DNA from: Chondrosia reniformis
Taxonomy: Eukaryota > Porifera > Demospongiae > Chondrillida > Chondrillidae
Reading direction: 5' to 3'
Assembly: GCA_947172415.1 (NCBI GenBank)
Contig: OX359192.1
Span: 7,240,401 to 7,304,400, forward strand
Length of the DNA stretch: 64,000 bases
A program made the translations under genes and the position numbers. Shown piece after piece: positions 23,768 to 37,300 of the stretch. Below the pieces are notes generated by a model. That model did no database searches. It saw nothing but the letters and a program-made list of their open reading frames with translations, and was not told the DNA's origin. Within the stretch, counting starts at the first letter, position 1, and each line of letters starts with the position of its first letter.

Positions 23768-26378
23768 GCAAGTTACCAATTTGCAAACGAACGAACTGCA
23801 CATTTGGTTGAAGTTAGATGCCAATTAGAGGCGCTGATTGAGTTATGTAGACAGCTTGGTAAACCGTGGTAAGCAGAAAATATGTAGCTGAAGCTACTGA
23901 CAGTATATAGTGTCATTTATTTACAGGCCGAATAGAGATAACAGCGGAAAACTCGTTGATAGTAGGGAATCAAAGACCAAGCTTTCAGAAGAAAGAAAGG
24001 AACAGAAACTCGGAGAGCAGCTTATGTGCCAAGAAGAAAGAGATGAACGGTTTAGTACCGTCTCAACAACTGAGTATAGCACAGCTAGTGAGCTAGCTCC
24101 TGATTTGATGGAAAAGTTAGATAAGATTTTGGAGCAGGCCAAAGCTACCAGAGAGGTGTCAGTTGTAGGAGATGTCGAAACTAAAGGGTTTGGACACACT
24201 CAAGTAATAGAAACATTCAATTAATGTTTGTTTCTTGAATCTTTTATCACTTTCTCCGTTTGTACAGAACAAGAAGGGATCACAAAGCAGTTTGAAGCAA
24301 GCATCTCAAGTATATTCATCCAGCAAATCCAGGATCAAGTCCACTTCACAAGGCACACAAGGGAAAAGCATTAAAATAACATCGAAACGGACCAAACAGA
24401 CAGACTCTCTGTCTTCCACAAAGAAGTCGAGAGGAGTTCAGTCATCCCAGAGCAGTTTCAGTAATATTTTATCAACTAACAGCAAAATGGAAAAGAGGAC
24501 TGCTACTAAGGGTGCTGGCACCAAGTGCTATAGTGAGGGTGCTGGCACCAAGTGCAATAATGAGGGTGCTGGCACCAAGTGCTATAGTGAGGGTGCTGGC
24601 ACCAAGTGCAATAGTGAGGGTGCTGGCACCAAGTGCAATAGTGAGGGTGCTGGCACCAAGTGCAATAGTGAGGGTGCTGGCACCAAGTGCAATAGTGAGG
24701 GTGCTGGCACCAAGTGCAAAAGTGAGGGTGCTGGCACCAAGTGCAATAGTGAGGGTGCTGGCACCAAGTGCAAAAGTGAGGGTGCTGGCACCAAGTGCAA
24801 TAGTGAGGGTGCTGGCACCAAGTGCAATAGTGAGGGTGCTGGCACCAAGTGCAAAAGTTCAAAGGTCAAGCAGTGGACTCATCTAATTGAACAAGATGTA
24901 TACCAGAGTGATAGAGGAAAGGACACTTCACCTAATTATTTCGATGTGCCTTGCCAAAGGAATGATGAAGAAAGGAATGTGTTTCTCCTCAAAATCCACG
25001 GGTATGTGGCCATACTGTGAAGGTGATATTAGAGTGGCACCAGGTTGTGTATATGTACCTGTAGAGAACATCTAAGCATGCCATTAAAGTATCGGAAACT
25101 GATAAATGCATCGGAGAAGTGAGTGCCTGATTGGTCATGCTTTCTTTCTATGAACGATGATATTGCATAACTTCTGTCAATTGTCTGTGTGTGTAATCAG
25201 AGCCATCCATGAGGCTGTGTGCTTGGAACATGAAACAGACACTTCTAGAGAGAACTTCATAAAGAAACTAGATAGGCTCACGGAGGATGAGGTATAGTAG
25301 AACTTACTGTAGTACAATTATGGACACTTCCTTGCTCATTTCTCAGTATTCAGGTAACCATGGAGACAGGAAGTGCTTGATTGGCTTGGCAGTATTTCAA
25401 AAGAAATGTGAAGACCTTAGGATGCAGTTGGATAATAACAAAAGACAAAGTAGGCCTGTAGTATGGCTTCATTTGATTGGCTCATTGGCTCAGTATCCAT
25501 ATTTGTGTTAAATTGCCAATCTTAAGATGCTGAAAACATTGAAAGGAGATTCAAGGAGTTATGTTCTCAATGGGAATCTCTTCAGTTCCAGGGGGTGCAG
25601 CGTGTAACCTCCCAATGTCAAGGTGAGCATGTGGAAGTTGTGCATTTTATAATATATTATTCAAGTGGCACATGTTAAAAAGCACCATGCCAGGTTGGGC
25701 CCATGAGTCACTATAAAATACCGCTTCTGATTCTACTGAACTATGCACATCTTAATTCAAGACACACAAAGATAAATCTTTCTCCCTCCGTCTTCCATCT
25801 GTACAAGCGTCACATTTTGTGTTGTACATTGAAGATTTTATTGTAACACTTGTGTCTGTTTTGATAGAAGAAGAAGCAATGCCCTCTAAAAGACAGAGAT
25901 TTGTTTATTCAGATGTTAGAGTAAGTTAACAGCCATGTACCATTTTATAATCAAACTTGCACTTCCAAGTGTACATTTATTCAGGAATGGCTTGCTTATT
26001 CCAAAATTAAATCTGAAATTGAGCATTTGGAATGGGAAACCAAGTTTTTAGAGGTACAGTTTATAAATATAAAATTGTGTTATTTTGTTGAATGTTCATC
26101 TTTGTTACATCAGTTATGTTTGAATCTTGTGTCGACACATTTGAGAGCTGACAGCAGTGAGAGGTATTTGAATCTATATTTTCCAAATAGAATTGAATTA
26201 CGTATTAGTAGTCTAATTGGCCATTGGGAGCAACACAAACTTGCATATAGATAGAGTGATGTCTCCACTGCAATCTGATCTGTATCTTTGTAGGGAATAT
26301 TTACAAGAGATTCAATCAGCTTACCATTTGTTTGATCTTCCTGGGAAACCTGTATTTACCATTACCAAGGAGCTATAA
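23759..26378 (+). CDS. TEDC2: Probable TEDC2 orthologue with a coding 27-bp minisatellite
   Basis: Eleven exons, 554 residues: 23759-23868, 23927-24203, 24268-25001, 25065-25118, 25201-25291, 25404-25449, 25527-25622, 25868-25920, 25985-26053, 26114-26163, 26294-26378. The helical N-terminus (LVEVRCQLEALIELCRQLGK) and the C-terminal helices (WLAYSKIKSEIEHLEWETKF, then EYLQEIQSAYHLF and PVFTITKEL) resemble tubulin epsilon and delta complex protein 2 (C16orf59), which acts in centriole triplet stability. Identity is low, so the name is tentative. Exon 3 is Ser/Lys-rich and contains thirteen 9-residue repeats GAGTKC(N/Y/K)SE. The start aaaaaATGGCGGCA lies at the right edge of the duplicated promoter. 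Confidence 0.65.
24511..24861 (+). repeat. 27-bp coding minisatellite, 13 units
   Basis: Thirteen tandem 27-bp units encode GAGTKCNSE and variants with Tyr or Lys in place of Asn. Units differ almost only at that codon. Because 27 is a multiple of three, all frames stay open across the array, which produces spurious antisense reading frames. Confidence 0.95.
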
Positions 26379-27116
26379 TGATATTCATAGCTGATTTATG
26401 ATTGCCAAGCTACAGATGACATCAAAGGACAAACCACAGTGAAAGTGAAAGTGAAAGTGAAAGTTTATTAATGAAAAAAAGTCAAAACCTTTAGCCATTA
26501 AGTGTTCCTCTTCATTAAATGTTGAACACAAAGCTTTGTTTTTTACAGGTAATTTGATGTAAATATTTACTATTATATTTGTCATGTAATTAATCTTTTA
26601 CTTATCCAAACAAATATTCATAGTATTTATAATTTGTGCACACTTTTTGGAATCTGGTTAATAGTCCACACAAGAGAGACCCTAAACCTAATGACCTATG
26701 AGGTAAACCAAATTACAGGTTGCGGTCTCCCGTGTCACATAACTTTTCTACACTTGTCAGGTATATAAGAGGTGCCTAACCAGACACTATATATACTGCA
26801 CCAGTCAAAAGTTCTTATAGTCAGTGTAAAGTAGGATCACTTGTGCTACATAATCTTTTCAATTTGACCCAAGTAAGGGTATGGGTCATATTTATACAGC
26901 ATTGCTAGTTATTAGTAGTGAATAAAAAGAGTTGTTATGGGCTGCCCTGGAGGACAAGTTTTCATAAAGGTTCAAAATGAAGTTGAAAAGGTGATTGTAA
27001 TCAACAGTGTTTAAGCAATTGGAATACAAATAAAGTGAAGCATGTACATATATATACAGTATATGTATATATATATATATATAGTGGTTACACTGTAGAC
27101 AAGAATATGAGTCTGT
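26379..27116. other. Convergent intergenic region between TEDC2 and GET4 3' ends
   Basis: No gene seen. It holds a short (GAAAGT)n run at about 26440-26465 and an AT dinucleotide run at about 27045-27080. Both flanking genes end here. Confidence 0.5.
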
Positions 27117-30100
27117 TTAATCTAAGTGAAGCTCTTCCTGTCCTGTTTTTGTGTGAGTCCCTTCTTCAGCCCTTCCTTCAGCTAGTGAGCCAACTAGTGA
27201 ATTCACCAAGCCGCCTATGAAGTTAAACAAATAAAAAAGTGAACGTAGTTGCAAACATTGTGAAGAGACTTTAGAGCTCACTTAATCCTCCCTCTCCCAG
27301 TGCACCAAACAGGTTACCAACTATTCCGGGTGAAGTTGGATTAGATGCCTTGATGTTGAAATGCAGCTCACCAATTTGGTCTAAGTACTGCAAATATCAA
27401 GTGATAGTTAATCCAGATTATTACAACATATGGACAAATATATCAACTAGTGGCCCACTTCTTAACTAACTCTCCCCTTGTCAGTGAAGACCTAACTCTC
27501 TACCTAACACACACTACATGATGCAGAAGGTAGTGACAGAGCCATCAGCTCAGGTAGTACAATGTGACACACTGTGGTTGGTTGTACTGGAATGTGTTAC
27601 TAACTTAGTAATAACCATAGCTGGGTTAATAATGTGTCAAGGAATAATTATGTAAGTATAATTAAGAGTATAGACAAAAGGCTTTGTTGAGAATAAAGAG
27701 TTCTATCTCTAATTCACTAGATAAACCAAGTCAATGGCTGTGTGAAGCCTTCAGAACCATCCAAAACCTAGCCTTCAAGACTGCAGAAAGACAAACATGT
27801 TAATCTATCTGTAGTTCTAGTGTTGTCCAAAAGGATACTGGAGGCACATTTCAGTATACTCGCAGTACACACATGTGCACTTATGCACTAATAACAAGGA
27901 CTTACAGAATGGAAAGAGTAATCTCTATCAATTGCCTTCTGGTAGATATTTCTTAAACATAGAAATACACTGGAACTCCTACAGCAAATGAACATTGAGT
28001 TGCTGGATGGATGGATGGTGAATGGATGGGTAGGTGAATGGATGGGTAGGTGGATGGGTGGATAGATGGATGGGTGGATGGATGGATGGATGGATGGATG
28101 GTGAATGGATGGGTAGGTGAATGGATGGGTAGGTGGATGGGTGGATAGATGGATGGATGGATGGATGGATGGATGATGAATGGATGGATGATGAATGGAT
28201 GGGTGGATGGGTGGATGGGTGGATGGGTGGATGGGTGGATGGGTGGATGGGTGTACCATGCATGGACAACACATACAGTATATACCGTTTATATATGATG
28301 GCATCAAGCAAGTAAAAGATAAAATTTGCCAGAGGTGCTTGGTTGAATGGTGGCTCCTCTCCATCAAAGGCAGGGTGCCGATGGGTGTACACCAGAAATA
28401 CAGCATTGGCAGCCTCGGTATTCTTCATAACAAGCAACCTAACAAGAGAATGCACGAGACTGATGAAATGAGATCGGTCAGATCAACTTTGACTAAACTA
28501 TTTGTATCAGCCGAGCAATGAAACCTAAAGTGAAGAAGGTCAGAGCCACATCCCTATAGCTCATTTGTCAGTACATTGTTACTAGGTTGGGATGGAACAT
28601 AGCAATAAGAGTCTTACTGTAGAACAGTTTGAGCTAGAAAGAGGTCTCTTTCACTTGGATAGCCTTGAGAAGTGACAAACTCCACCAACATGTCACCTAG
28701 GTCTTCGGGCCGATCAGAATAAAGAAAGTGTTCCCTTGCTTTGGAAAAAGCTTTCTCTAAATAATACGAAAGTCAGTTGACATTAGCTGCTAAGGCAAAC
28801 ACCTAAGTGTGTACATATCACACAGCCCGCAGACAAACATACCTTGCCAATACGCCAAGGCTTGGATTCTATGGAGCAATGGATGACCATACTTCAAATC
28901 CTCTGAAACTAAACTAGTCCACCTAATATAGGTACATAATAAAGACAACAGGGTGAGTGAAGAGAGCAGCCATTTAATTTCTAACCACCTATGAATATAA
29001 TTAACCTAGACTAGTATGTAATACCAACCTGAGCATTCAGATGAGGATACTGCATTACTGCATTCATTTGCACAATATATATATTTATTGCTAAACACAT
29101 TCATTAAAGTGTAAGAACACCCTGAGTGACTGCATTTCTTCACACATGAACAATTCATACAACAACATAATGAAACAGTAATTACACAGACTGCATGACA
29201 GAACAAAGATTACTTGGAATTAAAGTAGGAAAGGCTACATATTTAAGGAAACCTCCATCAGGTTTCTGTCTGAATGTGGTTATCAATTACATAGTCCATC
29301 TTTATATCCATTAGTTCAATCTTTGATCTGACCACAACAAACCCTCATTTGGGGAATTATGAAACATGTAATTGATTTCGGAGAATATAATATATTCACT
29401 TTCAATGAAAATCCTGATATCTCCTCCACCAAGCATGTTTTGCGGTGAATAAACAAAATGGCTAATTGATATTGCTCATTATTCTAGATTGATGGTGTTA
29501 TCAAATTTGACCGTATGTAAACAAGATGATAACCTACTTTATGGCAGCTTTTATGAAGGTTTTGCGCGGCTGATGTTCAGTCCCATACATTTTGTGAAAA
29601 CCAGAAATTGTTTCTAAAGTAAGAAGATGTAGACATTGTATCATATGATGACTGAAGAACAATATTTCCATGGTTGTGGCACTGATACTCCATATTATAT
29701 CACAAAACAGGCAAAATGGAGATTTAAGAAGTGTCAGAATGATTTAAATTTTTGAGCAGCAAATTGAGTTCAATGAACACCAGCTATTTCACAATGCAAT
29801 TACAATAAATTTGAATGATATTGCTACCTCTCAAAATGAATGGTTCCCTTAAGTTAAAAACTTTGGAAAATTTACAATAACAAAATTTTCCAGGAATTTC
29901 GCTCCGCCCATTTCCCAATGTGGTCAAGCATAACGTCTAAGCTGTGAATGATGGATATGACTACATCATTAGTGGTCTGCCCGCACTGCCCACCAGTGTG
30001 AGGGCAGGCTGGTCGGTTGCTAACTGATTGTTAATAACGGACCAACAATTAGTTTCAAATTTCTACGCATATATTGACAATGACACAGATTACCACAATG

Positions 30101-33100
30101 CCACAGGAATAAAACAAACAGTGTTTCATGGACTGAAGATTTAACAAAATCTAACGTACAAGACTGAGGCCGACCCTTGTGGTGAATTTGACATGCACTT
30201 ATTGTTCGGAGAACAAAAGCCATGCTGACTGTTCAGCCACCAGGACATATACCATTGCCACACAGACACAGGACTGGAGAAGCAGCACAGTTGTGTCGGT
30301 GACAACGGGATGAGGAACAAGTACTGAGCTACCAATCACCTAAGCCATTCAATGCAAGCTGTTGTGAGTGATAACACAGGTCTTTCATGCCTAGCAAAGT
30401 GGTCAACGGGGAATACAGAACTTTAGGTGCCTCCTGTTCCCATTTTACTAATTGATGCATCAAACACAGAACAAATGAAATTATAGACAGAGCAGCCATT
30501 TGACTTCTTCATTAACTTGACTGTATTCATAAAGCCATCAGCAAAGCATCTGTTCTTCAAAGAATGCAAAGTAGGTTGTATTGCATATAGTCAAGCATGA
30601 AAAACCCTTTGTAAGTGTTACCATGGCAATAAACTTTGAAGGCCATTATTGCTCTAAAGAGGAGATAGCCAGTACAGTAGTATTCATAGACAACAGCAGT
30701 TCGATTACACAACAGCCTCTGAGGGAACATTTTTGTTGTGAATTGTGGTTTTCAGAATATAAACAATATCGTGTGTATTCCTGCATCACAGGAAGTTAAG
30801 CTGAAACAGTTACCACAAGGTCATGAATGTCTACATAGTTGCAACTTACCCAGGAGGTCACTAGAGACAGGTATCTTGTCTTCCTTCAGCTGATTGATGA
30901 AGAGCACTCCTAGATCTGTGGCACTTTCCCACTACACAGACAGAGGGGACAATATAGTGTACTATGACTTCTGCCTATTATATACATTGTAAGAAGTACA
31001 AAGTACCCACACAGGATGCATCTTCTGAAAATAGGTAGATTTTACAACAGTGATTAAATGTTTCTTGCTGCAGTCTCAAATAATACTCATTTCAAAGCCT
31101 ATACTTCAGCACTATATACTATACTTGTAAGCACTATATACTATACTATAAGCACTATATACATATGTATATATGGATTTGTCTTTTTCCCTTGAACAAA
31201 CTAAATAACAACTTTATCTACACATCTCCATGTAATTCAGACTAGGTCTCAAGTATTGTGATAAAATAAAGATTCTGTTAAAACTTATCTTTTGGGTAGT
31301 ACATCTTTCAACTCATTAGGAGTCTAAAATGCAATGGGGTTTATATCATTTGGTAAAACAGACACTTAAAAGATGCATATATGTATCATCCTAAAGTATT
31401 TCAATTGATTCTTTCCTTCCTTATAGCTGCATATCACTTAGCTCATGAGGTAATTGTATAATTTAGAAAAGATTAAAGATGGAATAATCAAATTCTATGC
31501 CAATGAATGTGATTATTATTGGATAGACACTTATGCAGAAGAAGCTAGGCAAGTGCACACAGATGAATAAACATAGTCAACTTGACTGGGAAACCATCTT
31601 ATAAACCTCTTACATCTTGCATACATAAGTAGATTTAGTGGGGACTCCAGGGGGATTTTGAATGCGCTATCCTGTAAACAGGGTAACACTGAGAGGCTAA
31701 TATCAGATGGTTTCCTCTGAAACATCCTGTGAACAGGAAAGAGGGGTCAACCACAGTTGACTTACAAGTGTAATAATCTTTGACAATCTAATAAATTGTT
31801 AACAGATGAATAACAATAATAATCTCCACCCACATATTATCACATCTTACTTGCTCTGCTTTAAGCAGTTCTGCGATTCCTTTCTTTGATAGTTCTATGG
31901 CATCCCCAACTTTTCTTTGTGCCACTAACCTACACAGAGTCAAGCATTAGAGTAGAAAGGGACATGTGATAATGAGAAGGTGTCATTGGCTTAGCTAACA
32001 TGTAGCCAAGGATTCACAGAAGATCAAAAGACAAAGATTCCCAGGGACACTGATGTAGGGGTGGAATTCTCCGAAACAACTGTCTGGCCCAATGGAGCAG
32101 ACAAAGAAGAATAGACTCCTGTATCTCCACCCAAAGCTCTCTCCAAGTTTAGTTCCCTATAGGCATTTTTACAGAGTAGGCATAGCATGTAGGAAAATGG
32201 TGAATTAAATTTTTCATGTTGAAATATGGAGCATTTCATTTCTACAAACTAGTACAAAGGTACTGTCTTCTTAACAAATACACCCCCTATACTCTAGTTT
32301 TCATTTTCATTACCTATAGCAATTAATATATGCGTATTATAATATGCATCCTTTTTGCTATAAAAATATTCTTTTCATTCGCCCACTCAGCCTAACAATA
32401 GCCCACAAAATGACACACCACCCCACGAGGTTTCGGTGGAGTAAATAGCTTTACCATCTTGTGTAATAGTGTCTCCGTGGTGACCATTAATGTCCCATGC
32501 GACAGTATACAGGACAGCTGTGAGTGAAACACAATTGCATACAAAATACGCTACAGTTGTTATTTCATTATCTCTACTACAACCCCTTGAACAGCTGCCC
32601 CACCCACCACCCCCTCTAGGCAACTGCCCCACCCACCTCCTCTAGGCAGCTGCCCCACCCACCCCCTCTAGGCAGCTGCCACACCCACCTCCTCTAGGCA
32701 GCTGCCCCACCCACCTCCTCTAGGCAGCTGCCCCACCCACTACCTCTAGGCAGCTGCCCCACCCACCCCCTCTAGGCAGCTGCCCCACCCACCTCCTCTA
32801 GGCAGCTGCCCCACCCACCCCTCTCTAGGCAGCTGCCCCACCCACCTCCTCTAGGCAGCTGCCCCACCCACCTCCTCTAGGTAGCTGCCACACCCACCAC
32901 CTCTATGCAGCTGCCCCACCCACTACCTCTAGGCAGCTGATTTAAAAAGAAAGAAGCCACAATAAATCTGACTTTCAACTTCCCAAACATTTACAACCAA
33001 CAAGAGATACTATAGTGGATAACCCACAAGACTGCATGACTGGACAGGCCCACCAGATAGCAAATGTACTACATGTACCATTTGAGACTATACACTGACA

Positions 33101-34273
33101 CTTGCTATCTACAACTTAGCATTTAGGATATGTAATCAGAAATAGTGACAACTGACTATATCATGCAAAGCTCACTTTTAAGGCTGCAACTCTAATTTTT
33201 GATGCATCAAGTGACAATCAGTACCAAATCAAGAGGACCATGTACTTACCTAGTTAACTACCCGAAGGTAAATCATTTGGCGACAAGTCTTACCAAACAT
33301 AGAATAAACCTTGAGGTTTTCAGTTCCAATTGGTACTGAAAAGTTCCTCAGGAGGTCATGTGACAGGAAGTAGTGAGTAAACTTGTTGTTCCATTGTACA
33401 CCAGTAATTAATCAGACCCAGCTGAATCTCCTTGTAAACATTGACAATACATGTTCCCATACAATATTGATGTTGAAAAAAACTCTTTGTCTACTTCAAA
33501 AATAGAGGCAAATGGAATTTTAATGTGCTGAGTAGATTGAGGCTCGTATAGACTAATTCCTAACATGTGTCTACTTGCAGTCAGTTAGCAATGGGTTAGA
33601 GGAATATGGATACAATTAGTCTCCTATAGGTAAAATCCCCTAGGATCTATAGAAAAGTAACACCATTTACATGATTAAATACTCAGAGTAGGAAACAGAC
33701 ATGGATGGACCCAGAAGTCACAACCAAATAATAAGTGATCTTCTTGACTCAATCCATTTTTAAAAGAAGTGACATCTAACAGGACTGGGTGACATCTAAC
33801 AGGACAGGGTGACATCTAACAGGACAGGGTGACATCTAACAGGACTGGGTGACATCTAACAGGACTGGGTGACATCTAACAGGACTGGGTGACATCTAAC
33901 AGGACTGGGTGACATCTAACAGGACTGGGTGACATCTAACAGGACAGGGTGACATCTAACAGGACAGGGTGACATCTAACAGGACTGGGTGACATCTAAC
34001 AGGACTGGGTGACATCTAACAGGACTGGGTGACATCTAACAGGACTGGGTGACATCTAACAGGACTGGGTGACATCTAACAGGACTGGGTGACATCTAAC
34101 AGGACTGGTATGATGCTGAATTACTTGGGCTTTACGTTTTACCTCTTAAATAATGTTCTGTACAGTTGATGCGCCTCGTAGAAGCTTCCTTTATCTAAAA
34201 GGCTGGATATCTTCTCTTCTACACGAGATGTTCGGTTAGCTGACACCGGTACTACTCTGGAAGTGGACGCCAT
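27117..34273 (-). CDS. GET4: GET4 (TRC35), tail-anchored protein targeting factor
   Basis: Ten exons, 338 residues: 34143-34273, 31851-31929, 30850-30931, 29538-29613, 28843-28922, 28618-28756, 28286-28438, 27906-27978, 27282-27387, 27117-27214. GET4 bridges BAG6/GET5 and GET3 in the cytosolic pathway that hands tail-anchored proteins to the ER. Diagnostic alignments are [107 protein letters not shown] and the acidic end EELHLD. Exon 4 is weakly conserved and was found only by phase and alignment. Introns are unusually long for this window: intron 1 is 2.2 kb and carries two minisatellites, and intron 7 carries a GGAT-type simple repeat. The start aaaaaATGGCGTCC faces the PDZ-COR-Death gene 114 bp away. 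Confidence 0.9.
28005..28252. repeat. (TGGA)n-type simple repeat in GET4 intron 7
   Basis: About 250 bp of tggatggatggg-type tetranucleotide repeat with aggtgaatggat interruptions. Long open frames on both strands across it are artefacts of the repeat. Confidence 0.95.
32580..32940. repeat. 25-26-bp minisatellite in GET4 intron 1
   Basis: About fourteen imperfect units of the type cacccacctcctctaggcag with ctgcccc. It is strongly C/T-rich on the plus strand (the antisense strand of GET4). Unit length varies by a base or two. Confidence 0.9.
33771..34109. repeat. 20-bp minisatellite, 17 units, in GET4 intron 1
   Basis: Units gacatctaacaggactgggt start every 20 bp from 33771 to 34091. The only recurrent variant is ggactggg against ggacaggg. 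The array ends about 35 bp from the splice donor of GET4 exon 1. Confidence 0.97.
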
Positions 34274-34387
34274 TTTTTATTGCAAACACCCACCCAACTA
34301 GTTATAAAAAGGAAGTGATAGAACAATATATCCATTCTTCATCCCGGAGCCTCCGGATCAGGAATACGAACACAAAATTTGTAAATT
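34274..34387. promoter_or_regulatory. 114-bp divergent promoter, GET4 / PDZ-COR-Death
   Basis: The start codons of the two divergent genes are 114 bp apart, so core promoter and both 5' UTRs must fit here. No TATA box is obvious on either side. The GET4 start is embedded in aaaaaATGGCGTCC, a YY1-like context. Confidence 0.6.
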
Positions 34388-37300
34388 ATGGAGGCATTAA
34401 AGAAAAACCTAAAGTCCTTGGATCTATATATTCGCTGTACTCCAAACAAGAGCAGAGAGGGTAGAGAATGGATTAGACAAACGGAAACTTTGCTTATGAA
34501 AGAGATTGGAGCTGAAGGAGTGCCTGTAAACGAGAGTGGAATTGCAAAGTATACATACAGAAGTCGGGTAATTCTTCTCAATGGTCGAGAGAAAAGGGAA
34601 GAGAAAGGCGAATACTTGTTCTTGCCGTATCAAAACTTGGAATCGAACCAGTTGGTGATCTTAGTAAGACATCGTAAGGTGATATCGTTCCAGGGAATGA
34701 GTAGGGACTACCTTCGCATCAAGGTGGATGATTCCAGTAACGAGCAGAGTATTAAGGAGGTAATCAAGCGCCTTCTAGTGATATTCGGAGGTAAGTTGGT
34801 GTTGGCGACGAACATATACGAACTTTATACGTACATAGAATTTTAAATTTGTCAGAACAGAATGTCGCTTGTTCTTACTACAATAAAGATATATTGTAGA
34901 CCAAATATTCCAGTGGATTAATGTGCTAGTAACGTTGTGTATGCTCTAGATGTTGTTGTGGTATGCGTATAGCTGGTTTGAATACTCGTGTACTGTTTCA
35001 CCTTACTCGTGTGAGTGATCTGGAATGTTGAAACCAATGTTTTACATCAGGTGTGAATTTTATTATGCCACAAGAAGTCACTATGTTAGTTGCATGGAGA
35101 TGCAGTATATTTGAACACTGTAACAAGTGTGTAAACTACTTTGGTTGGTAGCTACAGAAAACCTTGTCACATGCCATCGACCAGAGCATCTCTACAGTCT
35201 ACTCCAACTACCTTATCTTGAGACCTTAAATGAGAGATCTAGCATACAATGAAAATGGTGATTTAGTAGTCAATTCAAGCCTTCTTAAGTGATAACTAAG
35301 GAGCTCTTTAAACTAAGATTGTGGAATTTGAATTATTTGCTGTCCCTGAATTAGTTTCTCAGTTCGGTAGTAATGTAAATGTTTATATTTTGTGGGTTTT
35401 TGATGCACTTTGAACTCAATCTACTTTGAATTACTATATAGGTACTGCTATCAATGATTGCAGTGTATTATTTTCTTTGAAATGTTCCAATGTAGCCAGA
35501 ATCCCCTGGCCATGTGTGATGGCTATGCTTCCTCTACTTCCTTCCCTTGTCTTAGATCTTGTGTCAGCTTCAGTTATGTAGTCATTTGATAGGACTGTCT
35601 TTAATGAAGCTTTTTAGATTAGGCAAGAGAATGATAGTAATAATAATAATTTTTGATCACCTCTGCTATTAATTAAAGTACTTTCATTCAAATATGTTAA
35701 GATTACTAGGGAATTTTTGTATAAAAAAAATAATGATAATGTAAGCCACATTAAAGAGATCACTACCAGAATAATATAACTAGATTGGGGTGAGGGGGAG
35801 GGTGAATAGTAGATGTATTTAAATAAACAAATGGTAAATGTAATCAGAAAGTACAAATGTAAAGCATTTAACAATACATGCAATATAAACATTGTCTACA
35901 ATGTATTATAATTGTATTGTCTCCTTAGATTTTTGTTTCTTGTTTGAACATGAATATATTGAATATCATTATTATATATGTTTAGATGTTTCTCTGTAGC
36001 ATGGCTTATATGAGGTGCTATTATTTCTTCATAATTGTAGCTCCATGCATCCGAGCAGCTGATCGTGACAAGGTTTACTGGGCAGAGGTGCCCAGAATGG
36101 TCCTTGTTAACAAGGAGAGAAGGAGACCGCTTGGGATCTACATCATCTCCCGAAAGGTATTTTATGCAGAGATGCTGTATATATGTAAAATTGACACTGC
36201 TGTGCTCCATAGTACGTACACTGTTCTTGTTAGAGTTCAGTGCACCACTTGTCTAGCATATGTACCTGTTACCTATTATTGCAACTTCCAATTAGAGTGA
36301 ATGTGACATTTCTCTGGAAGAAACCTCTAAACAGTTCATTTAGTAACTTTAAGTGCCCTGTAAAGTGGTGTAGAACAAGATTCCCAAAGTACCCCCTCGC
36401 ATGATGGCTGTCCTCATCTCTTGAGACTGTACAGTGCTTGATATTAAATGTACCTTTGACTGTCATAAGTCAGAGAGGTAGCTCTTAAGGACAGACTTTC
36501 CATCAAGCGGTTGTGAAGTGTATCTAAGCGCATATAACAATATTCATAGTTCGCTGGGGGAAATGGGAGTAAAATTACAGGTGAAATCCGCTATTATTTG
36601 TAAATTTTATTCAAGCTATTGAGACCACAGGTTTTAGACAACAAATACCTGTGGTAAGTCTTAGAAGAGGTCAGGACAGCCCACTTGGCAGTTTAGACTG
36701 TGTGTACGTATGTACGTATACACTGACTGACATTTAGTATAAACTGTTTTAGGTAATGGCCTTTTGTCTGCTTTGGATTTCATTATGACTCGTTTATAAC
36801 TCCAGCATATCTGACAGATACGTACGTAGTTGATAGGTTTTCATATGCATTTAATATTGTGTCCTCAAATTAATACATGGCCATGAAGCATATTGTATTA
36901 TACCAGATATGGGATTTTTCATTAGATGATAATGCATAGTACAAACACCACTGGGTTATTAGACCCATTGGGACAGATAGAAGCCTGGGATGAGCAGAGC
37001 GTGTCATATATGACTTCTAACCACAAGTATTATTTCTAGATTCTCAGTCACTGTTTGCCAGTCTTGACGGGGTTCTATATACGTACCATTTCACTTGTAG
37101 GTCCACCCCACTAACGACTGTAGCACAATTATCCTGATTAAAGAGGTCAGTGGGGCCTCCGCTGGAGACAAGAAGTTGCGTGCTTACATGCATCTTCAGA
37201 GTGTTAATGGAGTGCTGCTCGATGAACTCATTTCAGAGGATGCTTCAGAATTTATCAAAAATCTAGATGAAGGCCCAGTTTTTTGCATGGTCCGTGATCC

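Noticed and set aside
24506-24886. Antisense and alternate-frame ORFs of 95-124 codons across the 27-bp array
   Set aside because: They arise because a 27-bp unit keeps every stop-free frame open. The real TEDC2 frame is fixed by splice phase on both sides.
27888-28455. His/Pro/Ser-rich ORFs ([11 protein letters not shown] type)
   Set aside because: Translation of the TGGA simple repeat in GET4 intron 7. Only the stretch at 28286-28438 is a real GET4 exon, in one frame.
33771-34109. Regular 20-bp array considered as a CRISPR-like array
   Set aside because: Units are contiguous with no variable spacers, and the context is an animal intron.
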